From assembly GCA_963932145.1 (NCBI GenBank), contig OZ010590.1, positions 56,344,074 through 56,408,073 on the forward strand: DNA of 64,000 nt, read 5' to 3'. Position numbers and translations under genes: made by a program. This stretch comes from Acanthosepion lycidas. Taxonomy: Eukaryota; Mollusca; Cephalopoda; Sepiida; Sepiidae. Positions within the stretch are counted from its first letter, which is position 1. The number at the start of each line of letters is the position of its first letter. The notes under the pieces are model-generated. The model ran no database searches and was not told the origin of the DNA. It was given only the letters and a program-made list of their open reading frames with translations. Below are positions 31,216 to 42,189 of the stretch, piece after piece.

Positions 31216-31300
31216 TAAAACAGATACACAAGTTGATGTTTGCATCATCATCTCTCAATGCATTCTGCTCTGCTGGGAAATGAAGGCATTTTGACCATTT
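30998..31300 (+). repeat. direct repeat pair around (TA)n
   Basis: AGTTGATGTTT...ATCTCTCAATGCA occurs at about 30999-31035 and again at 31231-31263, separated by sequence holding (TA)n at 31156-31202. Confidence 0.6.
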
Positions 31301-31304
31301 GAAT

Positions 31305-32020
31305 TAACTGTGTAATTCCATTTTTCGGACATTTTATGAAGACAATTCCCCACTCTAACTAATGTACATCTAACATATTAGATTTTGTCGTCTTTCTTGG
31401 CTGAAATGCATTAGTCACATTGGTGTCATCACAATGCTGTCATACTTAATTACCAACAAAGTCACTAATTGTTCTTACCTGTTAAGACTGTATAAAAACT
31501 GTTACTTTTGCTCAGAGAAAACTTCTCCAGAAGAAATATTAAAAATGTATAAGTCTCGTTGCTCTCCAGAAAAACTATATGGGATGCTACAAACATAAAC
31601 CTTTCTATTCGTTTCCTTGAGAACATCTACAAGTATAGTGAACAGAGAAACACTGTTGGACAGAACAAATTTTCTGCTATAAAACACTGTTTTTTCAACG
31701 TAGTCATAACTATTGACAATGACTTTTCCCTAGTGGTGAACACCAGGCTGTATGCTACACAAATATGGTTTGTCAGACGGTTTACCCACTACAAAACTGT
31801 TTTCACATTCATTGTTTGGTCACCATAAACATTCATTGTTTACTGCCAATGAATGTCCAATTATTATTACTAGGAGGAATTCAATGACACACACCTGATT
31901 TATATGCAGGTGTCATTTTGCCATCTGCTGTTCAATTGCTATCTATAATAAGGAAAAATAAATTATAAGTTATTGGTTTGTTTTATTTTACATCATATCA
32001 ACCTCGATGGGTTATTTCAT
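31305..32020. other. unassigned sequence
   Basis: No recognised element. The 89-codon frame at 31559-31828 has no domain I can name. Confidence 0.4.
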
Positions 32021-32021
32021 G

Positions 32022-32136
32022 CCAACAATATTTTTTCCCAAAAAATGTATTGCTGGTAATATTTTTCCTTTTAAAAAATTTACTGCTGGTAATAATGTCT
32101 TCCAGGGAATAATTTTATCTTCAAAAATGTATTGCT
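32022..32136. repeat. tandem repeat, about three units of 40-50 bp
   Basis: The unit carries AAAAATGTATTGCTGGTAAT plus a T-rich spacer. It resembles the GTTGCCAGCTATA array at 60.7 kb in composition and spacing. Confidence 0.7.
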
Positions 32137-32394
32137 GGTATTAAAACCTATTTTTATGTTTTCATAGTGGTTTGAGTTAACTACTTACCCATAGCTGGAA
32201 CCCTAACAGATGCTACCACTCCTAGTCAGGTTGGACCTGAGAACTCCAGCAATTAAGAGGTGGTTCCATGCTCCTCAAAACCTCCTTGCTGTTGGATGTA
32301 GGGTATCTTCTTACCCAGGATTGTGAGTTATTTGCAGGAAGGTCCAACTAAAACTGCTTCTGATGTCATTGGCCAACGTAAGAATGTATGAGGC

Positions 32395-32700
32395 ATTACT
32401 TTCGGAGCAACACATAATCTTTTCTATGCCATGTCCCTTCAGAACATAAGCAACCATGGCTCTCAACAATTTCTTCACCTTTGTAGCTATTACTAAGTTT
32501 TGTCATTTTTCTATCTCTCCTCTGCTCTCACTCTAACAGGTCAGTGAGGGAAAAACTTCAAAGCCTCAAAAGCCAAACTGATGACATCCTGCCATCACTG
32601 AGTGGAGCCAGAATCTTGATGGACAGTTGTCCTCTCAGAGAGGCCCAATGGCCTGAGTACCTTTTGGGACTTAAGTGTACCCCAGAACTCAAGTGAAACT
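32395..32700. mobile_element. composite LINE fragment, copy 1
   Basis: A minus-strand LINE C-terminus (GEEIVESHGCLCSEGTWHRK-type) at 32400-32530 joins a plus-strand fragment of another LINE (CCATCACTGAGTGGAGCCAG, GATGGACAGTTGTCCTCTCA, TTTTGGGACTTAAG). The same junction recurs at 32757-32950, so the composite was duplicated as a unit. Confidence 0.6.
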
Positions 32701-32756
32701 GGCTGGTCATATTTAATGCCACATAAACTAAACTTGTGATATTTTGAAGCAACACA

Positions 32757-34172
32757 CAATCTTTTTCTATATGCCATATCCCTTCAAGACATAAGCAACC
32801 ATAGCTCTCCACAACTTCTTCACCTTTGTACCTAAATTTTTTCATTTTGCTATCTTTCCTCTAACCCTTTGTAACAGCTCAGTGATGGAAAAAACTGGCT
32901 GGGTGCATTCAATGCTTCAAAAACAAAACTGGTGACATTCTACCATCACTGGGCAGACACAGAATTTTTACCCATCTCGATGAATGAGTGTGGCACTCAA
33001 CAGAATTTTCACCCATCTCGATGAATGGGTGTGGCACTCAAGGCATAGAGATAGGTAAAAATTCAAGTTCTGCTTTAAGCCCTAAACTCAATCTAGACTT
33101 AAAGTGGAACTCATATATATTTATATACGATGCTGGAAAAAAAGGTCAGTTCCCTGTACTGCTCCAGATAAGTATCTGACTCCTCCTGCTATCCTCTACC
33201 TTTACAAAAGCTGAATGAGTCTGAAAATGGAGCACTGCTGCCATATATGAGCTGAAGCTGCCTAGTTTTAACTTTATAATTTCAATAAAGTCCAAAAGGG
33301 TCTCTGTGTTTTTGTGGGCGATGAATTATTTTCCACCATACAACCACTTTCCCATAAATGAAACATCACAAGCTTCTTACTGATATATTGCTATTTCCAT
33401 GGAAAGAGTAGCAAACTGCCCTCATTCACGTTGTGAGCAAGATAAGCAACATCATGCCCGAAAATGCCCACGCATTGCATGCATATGGTGTCGCAGAGCA
33501 GTTGGAGGAAGGGAGAGTTGGCAGAGTGCGCCTATGCATATGTAAAACTCTCCCACTCAACCAAATGACTGCTTCGTCATGGTCTATAAAATGAGTGTGT
33601 GTGAAGGTTTTGGCAGTGGGAGCCAATGAAGATGCCAAGAAACGACTGCCCTGTACGAGAGATGACTGCCCTGTTCCAGCTGGTCCTTTTTGGTGTGACA
33701 GTGAGATGTGAGTTCTACTCAAGCAGCTTCTTCCCACGGATCACGAGTGTTATGGTACGGTTCCTTGTACCACAGTGATAGTCCAAGGTAGAACCAATAA
33801 AGAAGAACTCGAATACAGATATGGAATAACAGATATATTACAAACAGGAATATATACAGAGAAGAAGAAAGGGTTAGTACGAACAATCAGGTTTAGTAGT
33901 AATTGTCTGCACGCAACTCTATTTCGGACTGCCTCTAACTTGACTGACTGACTGACTCACTCGCTCTGACTGACTAACAGACTCCTGACGGACTTCACTC
34001 CAGACTTCAGACTGAACTCTCTGCTTCCTCTTGAGGCGTAGTATTTATTACGTATGGAATAGTCCATTATGTTATTATGGGTAAGGTCCCATAACAACGA
34101 GGACGTTTTCTAGATCACTACAAGGTGTTTAAGTCTAGAGCCTTGTACAGGGTGAACATCATTGTAAAAAAA
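32757..34172 (+). mobile_element. composite LINE fragment, copy 2, interrupted by a solo LTR
   Basis: After a minus-strand LINE tail (32757-32885: KFRYKGEEVVESYGCLCLEG) come plus-strand frames DKYLTPPAILYLYKS, KMEHCCHI, VQKGLCVFVGDELFSTIQPL and FYSSSFFPRI, the C-terminal region of a Jockey/CR1-like ORF2. The 3' end GAGCCTTGTACAGGGTGAAC, with an A run, lies at 34138-34172. The ORF2 C-terminus is split by the insertion at 33748-34096. Stops are frequent. Related copies lie at 41055-41825 and 55780-55915. Confidence 0.7.
33743..34101. mobile_element. solo LTR nested in a LINE (fossil)
   Basis: 349 bp (33748-34096) beginning TGTTATGG and ending CCATAACA, an 8 bp inverted terminal repeat, flanked by identical 5 bp ACGAG (33743-33747, 34097-34101). 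The flanking LINE sequence resumes on both sides, as comparison with the copy at 41.6 kb shows. Gypsy-like by end structure. No internal region. It is younger than the LINE it interrupts. Confidence 0.75.
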
Positions 34173-34320
34173 AAACCTGTTCTGTCAACCATTTACACAA
34201 GCTCATTAGGCTGATTATTTTGCTCCTCTTGCCTTCAATATGTTCTGTGAGTATCAAATTCTCCAATCCCTCTTTCCTCATTATGTGAAATTTCATCTGT
34301 CTCTCATATATGGACTATAA
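34150..34320 (-). mobile_element. LINE ORF2 C-terminal fragment
   Basis: Minus frame MKFHIMRKEGLENLILTEHI, EGKRS and SLCKWLTEQ belongs to the family of 13280-13850. Confidence 0.65.
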
Positions 34321-34324
34321 AGTC

Positions 34325-34634
34325 AACAGTTACTAACATATTCATTAATGATGCTATTGAGATAGAAAACATTTGCCATTCATAGAAAAATCAATAATTA
34401 TCAAGACCAAACTGTACAGTTTGGGAATAAACTTACCACAGCCAGTATTTAACCACTGACAATTTGTCTACTTTTGTCACAGAGTTCTGATAAAATATCA
34501 ACAATGATGTAGTAGACCCAAGTAATAAAATAGAAAAGGACATGTAAAGCAGAAAAGGATATTTTAGGCAGTTGTTTAAAACTTTCCATCAGAATTATGT
34601 AAATAGATAAGATTCTACTAATAATAAAAGAAAG
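34325..34634. other. unassigned sequence
   Basis: No recognised feature. Confidence 0.4.
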
Positions 34635-34753
34635 GTTTATGGCCATATCACACTGAAACACCAGTTCCTGTATGATCACTGAAGTTAAGCAACATCAAGC
34701 CTGGTCAGTACCTAGATGGATGACTACTTGGAAATACCAGGTGCTCTAAGTTT
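34635..34753 (+). pseudogene. 5S rRNA pseudogene joined to a SINE
   Basis: 119 nt matching 5S rRNA end to end: GGCCATATCACACTGAAACA, CCAGTTCCTG, GATCACTGAAGTTAAGCAAC, CTGGTCAGTACCTAGATGGA, TGACTACTTGGAAATACCAG and GTGCT. The length equals the usual 119-120 nt. Many C-to-T and G-to-A changes spoil paired positions, so it is not functional, though box A (GAAGTTAAGC) and box C (TAGATGGATGACTACTTGG) of the internal promoter are recognisable. A SINE family B head follows at once. Confidence 0.85.
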
Positions 34754-34754
34754 G

Positions 34755-34910
34755 CAGGAACATGTAGTGTCATGGATAATGGTTCAGAATTGGAAATCAG
34801 AGTCAAGTTCCAATTTCATTCAGATTCATTATAGTCACTTAGATGAACACTTGGGAAAGGTAGAAATCCACCTCTTCTCCCCCAGCAATAGGTTTATCAG
34901 TAGAAATTGT
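34755..34910 (+). repeat. SINE family B fragment fused to the 5S pseudogene
   Basis: CATGGATAATGGTTCAGAAT (A-box region), AGAGTCAAGTTCCAATTTCA (B box region), ATGAACACTTGGGAAAGGTA and CCACCTCTTCTCCCCCAGC follow the family B order. The fusion could be a 5S-headed SINE or a chance insertion. Confidence 0.65.
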
Positions 34911-35205
34911 ATCGGTAAAAAATCATTATTATCTCTTAAAAAATATTTTTATTATTATTTATTTATATTAATTATCTCTTAAAAATATTTTCTGGCTTTA
35001 AACAACCTGCAAAAGGTTCATAAGCCATAAAAAGGTGAGAATGAGGGTGGTTTACTATAATGTTCATGGCATGTGAAGGTTAGGACTGGTGGAACAGTTT
35101 TTCTCAAAGTCACAGTTCAATTTTAAACAATGAATTCTTTCCTACACACACACACACACACATATGTGTGTGTGTATTTAGGCAGCAATCCTTCTTTCAT
35201 GCACA

Positions 35206-35583
35206 TTTCATTGAATATGACAGACAAGGTGCTTTGATTTAGTTTTTTATACAATTTCTTATGCAATCTAATAATTTTTTTTTATAAAAACAAAAAAAAC
35301 AACACTTAATAATATCAACTATGAACATGGACACAATATCTTGACAGTGTTTTGCAAAATGAAAAGATTATATAAATACATACAGGCAACAAACTATTTC
35401 TTATTCAACAGTTAAAATATTTCATCCTTGAAAATGGCTAAATGTATAGCCAAAAGTGCTTGGAATAAAAGAACATCTGGAGAGTTTTTATATAATTTAT
35501 TATTTGAAATAAAATTATTAGATTGCATGAGAAATTGTATAAAAAAAGTAAACCAAAGTACCTTGCCTGTCGTATTCAATGAA

Positions 35584-35585
<2 letters not shown>
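35206..35585. mobile_element. foldback of two PLE N-terminal coding ends
   Basis: Arms 35206-35285 and 35503-35585 are inverted copies. Outward frames read IFNEMCMKEGLLPKYTHTH on the minus strand and IIRLHEKLYKK then PVVFNEIYIYI on the plus strand. The two face away from each other and each runs into a dinucleotide array. The centre holds a hammerhead-like motif at 35425-35456 (ATGGCTAAATGTATAGCC). Confidence 0.6.
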
Positions 35586-35614
<29 letters not shown>

Positions 35615-35631
35615 AGGAGGGAGGGAGAAAT

Positions 35632-35768
35632 AGAGAGATACAATATCACACTGAGTTGTGAATCAACTGTCAGTTTCACACTGTATCACCTTAAGTGATG
35701 AAAATGACCTAATCTAAATTGGCTTCTTCATGAAATTCTGAGATTATTTTAATATTATTGTGCCATTA

Positions 35769-35823
<55 letters not shown>

Positions 35824-36003
35824 CTGTTTAAAATTTGCTGTATTTATGGGGAAATAGTTTTCAATATCAGGCATAAAGTATCAATAGGTACAGACAGTGT
35901 GGTCATATGATTTAACACTACATGGTGACTGTCATTTTCATGCCTTAATGTGACATAGTGAGAAACTGCGTGTTGATTCAGAATTAATACCAATAGTGAA
36001 TTC
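35632..36003 (-). repeat. dispersed (TA)n element S, copy 2 (inverted)
   Basis: An inverted copy of 28621-29000, block for block, with its own (TA)n at 35769-35820. Many small differences. Confidence 0.85.
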
Positions 36004-36029
36004 ATTTCATCTCTCTCACTATCTCTCTC

Positions 36030-36035
<6 letters not shown>

Positions 36036-36094
<59 letters not shown>

Positions 36095-36095
36095 T
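36036..36095. repeat. (AC)n(TA)n microsatellite
   Basis: About 40 bp of AC, then TA. Confidence 0.95.
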
Positions 36096-36109
36096 GGGTT
36101 TTTTTTTTT

Positions 36110-36850
36110 TTTACCAAAGTTCACCCAATATTCACCAAGAGCCACTCAATGTAGAAAATTACTGAATGCTGTGTGTTATATGAAAGTAAGTGAAGGAACT
36201 ATGAAGCAAGGATTTGGAGGTTAGATAATGCTTGACTGTAGACTTGATGAGCTTAAGATTCTAGTGTTTTTGGGAAGCATCCATGTCAGAATCTGTTCCA
36301 CAGAGTTGGGGGTTCTTTACATGAGGATTTCTGAGTGGTAGTGTGAAAAATTTTCAGCTTGACCAAGAAGCCATTCCATCTGACATATAAACAGATTTTG
36401 TGAAGTGAGTCAAACTGAAAAATTTTAGCACCCCACTCTGCATAAAAAATATATATATATAGATATTTCTCAAGGCCTCTCACATACATTGCCAAAAGAT
36501 TGTGATTGTTTTTTATGAGACAAATCACTGTTGCTATGTAAAAATTTATTGTACCATGTCTGAGTTGAAATCTGATGATACAAATCATTAGATATGTTTG
36601 AAATGCCTGTTCTTTGCTGACAGTAATTGTCAGCTGACATTTTGTTTCAAGTGGATGCTGAATTTACCTTGGCAAAATGTATTATCAAGGATATACAAGA
36701 CATATACATAATATTTGTTGTTGGATGGATGGATGTTATTGCAAAGGTCATTCTTACTGAAGCCATTTTAATTTTATAATTTTTATCTTTCCTTTAAATT
36801 ACAAAATATTCTCCACTAAGAATAATTTTATATATACAACATTCTAAAAT
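36110..36850. other. unassigned sequence
   Basis: Contains a weak CTTGACCAAGAAGCCATTCC block (36357-36377) related to 18290-18440. Otherwise nothing recognised. Confidence 0.4.
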
Positions 36851-36858
36851 TAATACAA

Positions 36859-37191
36859 TTAACACTTTCACTGCTACTCATTTGCCCAGTGCTGCCCCCA
36901 TCTGGCCAGCCATTTTTAAAGAAAATGCCAAATTTCAACTTACATAGAAAACTGGCACCAGTGTGTTTTACAGCATTCCATTTTCATGGCTATACCTGGG
37001 AATGACTTACCAGATCAGTAATGGGTATACACATGATATCTTTTGAAGCATTGTCCTTTGTGATTTTACGATAGATGGTGCAACGGGACACTCATAACAG
37101 CGGTATGCAAAAAACGTAGGTTTCCGTACTTAGCCAACTGGAGCGAGATAAAAAAAACGAAGATCTCCATAGTTAGCAGTGGAAGTGTTAA
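36859..37191. mobile_element. TTAA-flanked piggyBac-like MITE
   Basis: A 325 bp segment (36863-37187) flanked by TTAA on both sides. Terminal inverted repeats CACTTTCACTGCTA and, inverted, CACTTCCACTGCTA. TTAA target duplications and CAC... ends suit piggyBac-type elements. It is more GC-rich than its surroundings and has no transposase. Confidence 0.65.
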
Positions 37192-37194
37192 AAC

Positions 37195-39170
37195 TAATGC
37201 AATGCAATATTTATCATTTACCAAATTTTAAAGAAATAAATAAAACAATTTTTTATTGATAAACTTACAAACATTTACTAAATTATTGAAATATGTGAAA
37301 ATATGACAATCCTTATTATTTTCCATTTCATGAAGATTGGATCAATTGGCAATTAGCCAATGTTTTGCCAACCATTCCAATAAAATATATGATAAGTAAA
37401 TAGTGTAAATAAATACTCTAATAAATAAATAGTGTTTGTTATTTTTGTTGTCAATTCTCAAGAACAAAGAAAATGTCTAAATTGCTTAGGAGTGAAATTA
37501 GTTAAAATAATAATGGTGTCAAAGTAAATACAATCCTTTTGACACTGATATTTTTGTAGGCACAAAGATCCATGTTTGCCATTTCTTTATATGTTACTTA
37601 TACTGAATATACAAAATTTATTCTAAGAAGGATTAATAACCAAAAGTCAACTTTTAACTACCCCCTGCCCAAAGCAGTTAGTCTTTTATTTAAAAAAAAA
37701 AATGGTATTAACTTTGTGTATTCCCAGCTAACCCAAATGATATCACTTCAACATTTCTGCAGCTCTTACAAAATCTTTTTTGTAAACACTGTACAACATG
37801 CCTTTTAATGTAGCATTCACAGAAAATGGATAATAACATAAGATATTAAAATATATATTAATCCTTGAAATTAGTGATTCTTAATTCAAGTAAAAATATG
37901 AAAAAAAGTTTATACGTTTTGTACATATTAAGTGAAGAAAAAGTATTCTAATGCAATTGGATCTGAGCAGAATTTTTCAGCGACATCATTTTGCAATGTC
38001 ACCATAATGTGACAACATTCATTGCTCATCTCCGACATTGTCACGGCACTATGACGAGGGATGAATGATCATTTTGAAGTCAGGAAAATTGTAGTGTCAA
38101 ATACATTTTGTAATGTTACACAGTAAGACCCCCACATATTTCTCAACCAAAATACAACCAACCTGCAACATTGCAAAAATGTTCAATGTTAACTGGGTTA
38201 AAAAAGAAAAAAGAAAAAATCACTTTGAAGCTTGAAGTAGAACCTTAAACAAGTCTTTCATAAAACACTATAAACAGTGTTCTTGTAAAACTTAGTGTTT
38301 GTGTCTGGCCGTGTTCTAATGGTGAGATATTTTTCAATACATTGTAATATTTACCATAAAGTGCACTTTCCCATTTTTATTTCTACTTTTATACTTTTTA
38401 AAATATTGATAATGTTTTCCTGTTGAATTGTTTTCAGAATTTCTATAAAATTTCACAGAGGTTTTAATGTTACAGATTAAAATTGAAGCAAATATTTCAA
38501 TCAATGCTTTCAAGACTTAGAAATCATGATTATACACATGAATAAGGAATATATGAAATGATAAACTCACCAACCAAATACAAAATGTTTAAATCAGTCG
38601 ACCTAAAAAGATGCCTGCATCTTCCCTTTCTTTAGTAACTTTTCTTGTTCGTAAAAACTAAATATCATAAACACCCATTTTTCAAAAAACTGAGAAATAT
38701 AGAAAAATGTTTTTCTTTTTTTTTTTTCATAACTTCTACAAATTTTTGATACAGAAGAATCAAAACAATATGGCTGTTGTATTACAGAAACTGCACTTTT
38801 AAAAATGTACCATCTTGTTGATAATAATTCTGTTAAAAAGATCAAAAAAATATCCTTCACCTTCAAGCCATGGATGTACATTGCATTGTATAGTACCTAC
38901 ATTATCTGTTAGATGGAACCACTATAGTCTCTTATTTCATTCATTGTGATGCAGTCCTTAAATAAATAACTACATAATCATATTTGAAATGTGAATTTAA
39001 CCTCCAAGCCATAAATACTTGATTTCATACAAATGGAGACAGTACCTACTTCTATTCATTGATGGAACCATGATATTGCTGCCGTATCTTGTCTGAAACT
39101 ATTTCTATATATCGGGTTCTCACACATGAAATGACACATTTTATAGGAAATGAATAAAATACTTCTAAAA
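37195..39170. other. about 2 kb AT-rich unassigned sequence
   Basis: No element recognised. A block with GATGCAGTCCTTAAATAA (38950-39010) resembles one at 40700-40760 and is probably an unnamed repeat. The 92-codon frame at 38603-38881 (minus) has no domain I recognise. Confidence 0.45.
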
Positions 39171-39179
39171 TGTTAAATA

Positions 39180-39860
39180 ATTAATTTATTTAGCTGAAAT
39201 AGGTGCCATGTTGATGAATGATTCTTCTTTAATGTATCTCTAAATTCTTGATCCCATCTTTAAAAAAATTCTTGTCCTTTGATGTGATAAAAGGTTCAAA
39301 TGATTTTGATTACCTATTCCTTATTCGAGAATACTTTATTGCATATGAAAAGCTCAAAATGCTTAAATAAATGATAATTGGTAGAAGAGATATTAGATGA
39401 ATATGGAGGATAAAGCAAAATTTCATAATTCAGGCTATGCGGCTTTTGGACAGTTGGCTGAGAAGTTTGCAGCCATGTGCGTTGTCATGCAGCAAAATTG
39501 AACCACTCTATTCACAAGTCTAGGATGTTTCTTTTTCAATTTTTCATGCATACATTCAATTTCTCCACAATACAAGGATTCTGTTATTGTTTTCAAGTAG
39601 GCAAGAATGAATAACCCCTTTGAAAGACCACCATACAGTAACCATTAACTTTTTTAGGGTGCAGTGGAGGTTTTGGGTATTGTTTTGGTGATTCACTTAC
39701 ATCTAACTACTGAACTATTCTCTTACTGTTGTCAAGGAGTATTCATTTCTCATCGCATGAAATGATTCAATGTGAAAATGGTTCTTTTTCACAATTTGTA
39801 CTCATACAGTAAGATTATTTGACATTGTTTCATTGTAATCATCTTCATTGGATTTCTGAG
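39180..39860 (-). pseudogene. Hsmar1-like mariner transposase relic
   Basis: Minus strand: TLKKLMVTVWWSFKGVIHS, SILLHDNAHMAANFSAN (Asp2 block LLHDNARPH), LYPPYSSNISSTNYHLFKHF (PPYSPDLxPTDYH block, with Asn at the third acidic position as in SETMAR), and FKDGIKNLEIH to HGTYFS. Several stops and frame changes. The N-terminal HTH was not recognised. Confidence 0.75.
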
Positions 39861-39876
39861 TAACAATATATTGAAA

Positions 39877-39966
39877 GAAAAAATATCTGGAAATATCTGG
39901 AAAGAAAAAGAAAAAATATCTGGAAAGAAAAAGAAAAAATATCTGGAAATATCTGGAAAGAAAAAG
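39877..39966. repeat. purine-rich minisatellite
   Basis: Four irregular units of AAATATCTGGAAAGAAAAAG. Confidence 0.9.
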
Positions 39967-40069
39967 AGGAATAAGTCAAGATGTTTATATATACTAGGGG
40001 ACGTTACAGATCAACAAGCAACCAAAAAATGCATCATTTCATATGTGACAACCTAATATTTAGATATTC

Positions 40070-40535
40070 TTGATAAAAATCTGCAATGTTACTGGTCCTG
40101 ACCTGATATCTCGGCTTCAGTCACTTTCACACCACTGTAATCTAGCTTCCCTATGCTTTTTCTATAAATACTTTCATGGTAATTGCTGTGATGAACATTC
40201 CCCTATGTTACTTAGGCTCTATGAATTTAAGCACGGTATGAGATTGACAGCAAGATCTCATCATTTTACAGTCGAGATGTAACCGTAAGTTCTATGTTAA
40301 CAGTTTCTTCTATTGCACTTCCCACTTGTTGAACTCTCTTCCAGCTTCTTACTTCCCAGTTGACTTTGATCTTCAAATATTTAAATGCAATGCCAACTGT
40401 TATCTACTGTTTTCTTAATTCTTGTTCTTTTATTGCTCTCTTTCCTTAATAATGTTATTTTTGTTCATATTCACATTCCTTTGTGTGTTAATGGTTTTAT
40501 TGCCTTGTCTGGGGTGAAATGATTAAAAAAACAAA
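40070..40535 (+). mobile_element. LINE ORF2 C-terminus and 3' end
   Basis: Frames read SLCFFYKYFHGNCCDEHSPM, YEFKHGMRLTARSHHFTVEM, then FPLVELSSSFLLPS-type remnants of FFPRTSALWNSLP. This is the C-terminal part of a Jockey/CR1-like ORF2. The GCCTTGTCTGGGGTGAAATGA tail recurs at 58570-58830. Confidence 0.65.
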
Positions 40536-40539
40536 AAAA

Positions 40540-40905
40540 AAGAAAATCAAATTTCATCTATGGCAGTCATTACTGCAATTCTCAAATAGATTGCAGCAAA
40601 ATGAGGTTTGAGGGTTCATTGAAGCAGTAATTATCTCTGCTCATGGATGGAATCCTCATATTTTCTTATTTCGATGACTAGGGTGCAATGATGCAGTCCC
40701 TAAATAGACAACAGAATAATCTAACTGGACATGAACATTTCTTTCCTGAGAGATGGAAACCCCATACAGTGACTCTCATTTAAAACAATAGTCTGTGATC
40801 AATGCAGAAAAGAATGTCACAATTGAAAAGAAAAAGAAAAAATATTTCAAACTTTACTGTGTAAATTAAAAACAATGAACAAATTCTGAATTCAGGAATT
40901 ATTTA
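40540..40905. other. unassigned sequence
   Basis: Contains a GATGCAGTCCCTAAATAGAC block related to 38.9 kb. Otherwise nothing recognised. Confidence 0.35.
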
Positions 40906-40914
40906 CATTTTTTC

Positions 40915-41020
40915 CACTCAAACTATTGTCCTCATCTTTATCACAATGTTTCGACTATTATGTCCTCTGGCCTTCATCAGATGAATCTGGTTAACCTTCA
41001 GGGAACTTTAAACTAAACCC
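40915..41020 (-). repeat. PLE terminal-repeat fragment with hammerhead-like core
   Basis: The minus strand matches 12860-13000: TTTAAAGTTCCCTGAAGGTT, then CTGATGAAGG...GTCGAAACATTGTG and AAGATGAGGACAATAG. The motif at 40949-40980 keeps CTGATGA and CGAAAC. The stem between them is GAC/GTC at best. Confidence 0.6.
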
Positions 41021-41054
41021 AATTATGCTTACTATATCACCAAACAGCACTTCC

Positions 41055-41825
41055 AAAACTCAGGATGATCAAACATCTCAATGGGGGAAAAACTGACTGG
41101 TTACATTCAATACCTCAAAAATCAAACTAGTTACATTCCATCATCACTGATCAAACCCTAAACTACCATCAGTCATGATGGACAGATGTTCCCTCAGGAA
41201 GGCCTCCATACCTTGAGCAATTATTGGGCCTCAAACTCAAACGTAAGTGGAACTTGTACATTTGTCCATTGCTAAAGATGCAGAGAAAATGGTCTGTTTC
41301 AAGTACTTGACTCCTCGTACTATCCTCTACCTTTATAAGAGCCGGACCAGGTCTAAAATACCCAATCCTTACTTTCCAGTCTCAATAGAGTCCCAAAGCA
41401 TCTTCATGTCTTTTGTGGGTGATAAATTGTTTTCTACACTGTAAGCTGATTCTCACAGATGAGATGTAGCAATCCTCTCACTGCTTTATAGATACTTTCA
41501 TAAAAGTTGTTCAAATCAACTACGCTCTTTATTTCCACCAGTGCTAACCTTCATGCCTAGGACCTTCCATGCTACATGTAGCAAACCAACCTCATTTCCT
41601 CCACATTCCATTGATGAAAAGTAAGTTCCACTCGAGCAGCTTCTTCCCAATCTTCTTAAGAGGATGTTTTCCCAATCACTTCAATCATATCTTGTTCAAG
41701 TCTAGGGTTAACCATTATCTTCCCCACCTCTCTGCATAAACTGTGCTCCTTACTCAGTAATCCTCTACCTAGAGTGGCTCCCGAGCCTTCTACAGGGTGA
41801 ACATTACTGCAAAAAGAAACAGAAA
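41055..41825 (+). mobile_element. LINE ORF2 C-terminus and 3' end
   Basis: Frames read KYLTPRTILYLYKSRTRSKI, FVGDKLFSTL and the TTCCACTCGAGCAGCTTCTT block (FHSSSFFP). It ends GAGCCTTCTACAGGGTGAAC plus A run. Same family as 32757-34172. The part homologous to the solo-LTR insertion point there is uninterrupted here. Confidence 0.7.
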
Positions 41826-41929
41826 TAAATTTACAAACTAATTTTGGGTCAAAGGCTCAATTAGCCTTCTGCAGGAGTTAGCTTAAAAGTCCGCCTGGCA
41901 TGCAGCTTCTAAGCTAGTATAAATGTAAA

Positions 41930-42088
41930 ATTGAAGTCAACACCCAGCGGCAACAGTCAATTTCAGACTTAACACAGTCATCAGGCTGTCTTATTTATAT
42001 ACACTCTATACCTGATATTGAGCACTTTAACCCATAAATATAGCATACCTTAAAACTATATTTTTATCATATATATATATATATATAT
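41930..42088 (-). repeat. dispersed family R unit with hammerhead-like motif and (TA)n
   Basis: ACTCTATACCTGATATTGAG, CACTTTAACCCATAAATATA and GCATACCTTAAAACTATA precede (TA)n, as at 22100-22191. The minus strand at 41960-41985 reads CTGATGA, CTGTGTTAAGTCT, GAAAT with ACT/AGT pairing. Confidence 0.6.
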
Positions 42089-42189
42089 GTACAAGTATAG
42101 GATTGGTGTAGACAGAATAAATTCCAATAAATAAAAATACTATTCTAAAAAGGGTGCTCAATACAGAGTAGAGCAAATATAATTCGAAA

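Noticed and set aside
34635-34753. Functional 5S rRNA gene
   Set aside because: Many transitions disrupt paired positions and it is fused to a SINE, so it is a retroposed or decayed copy.
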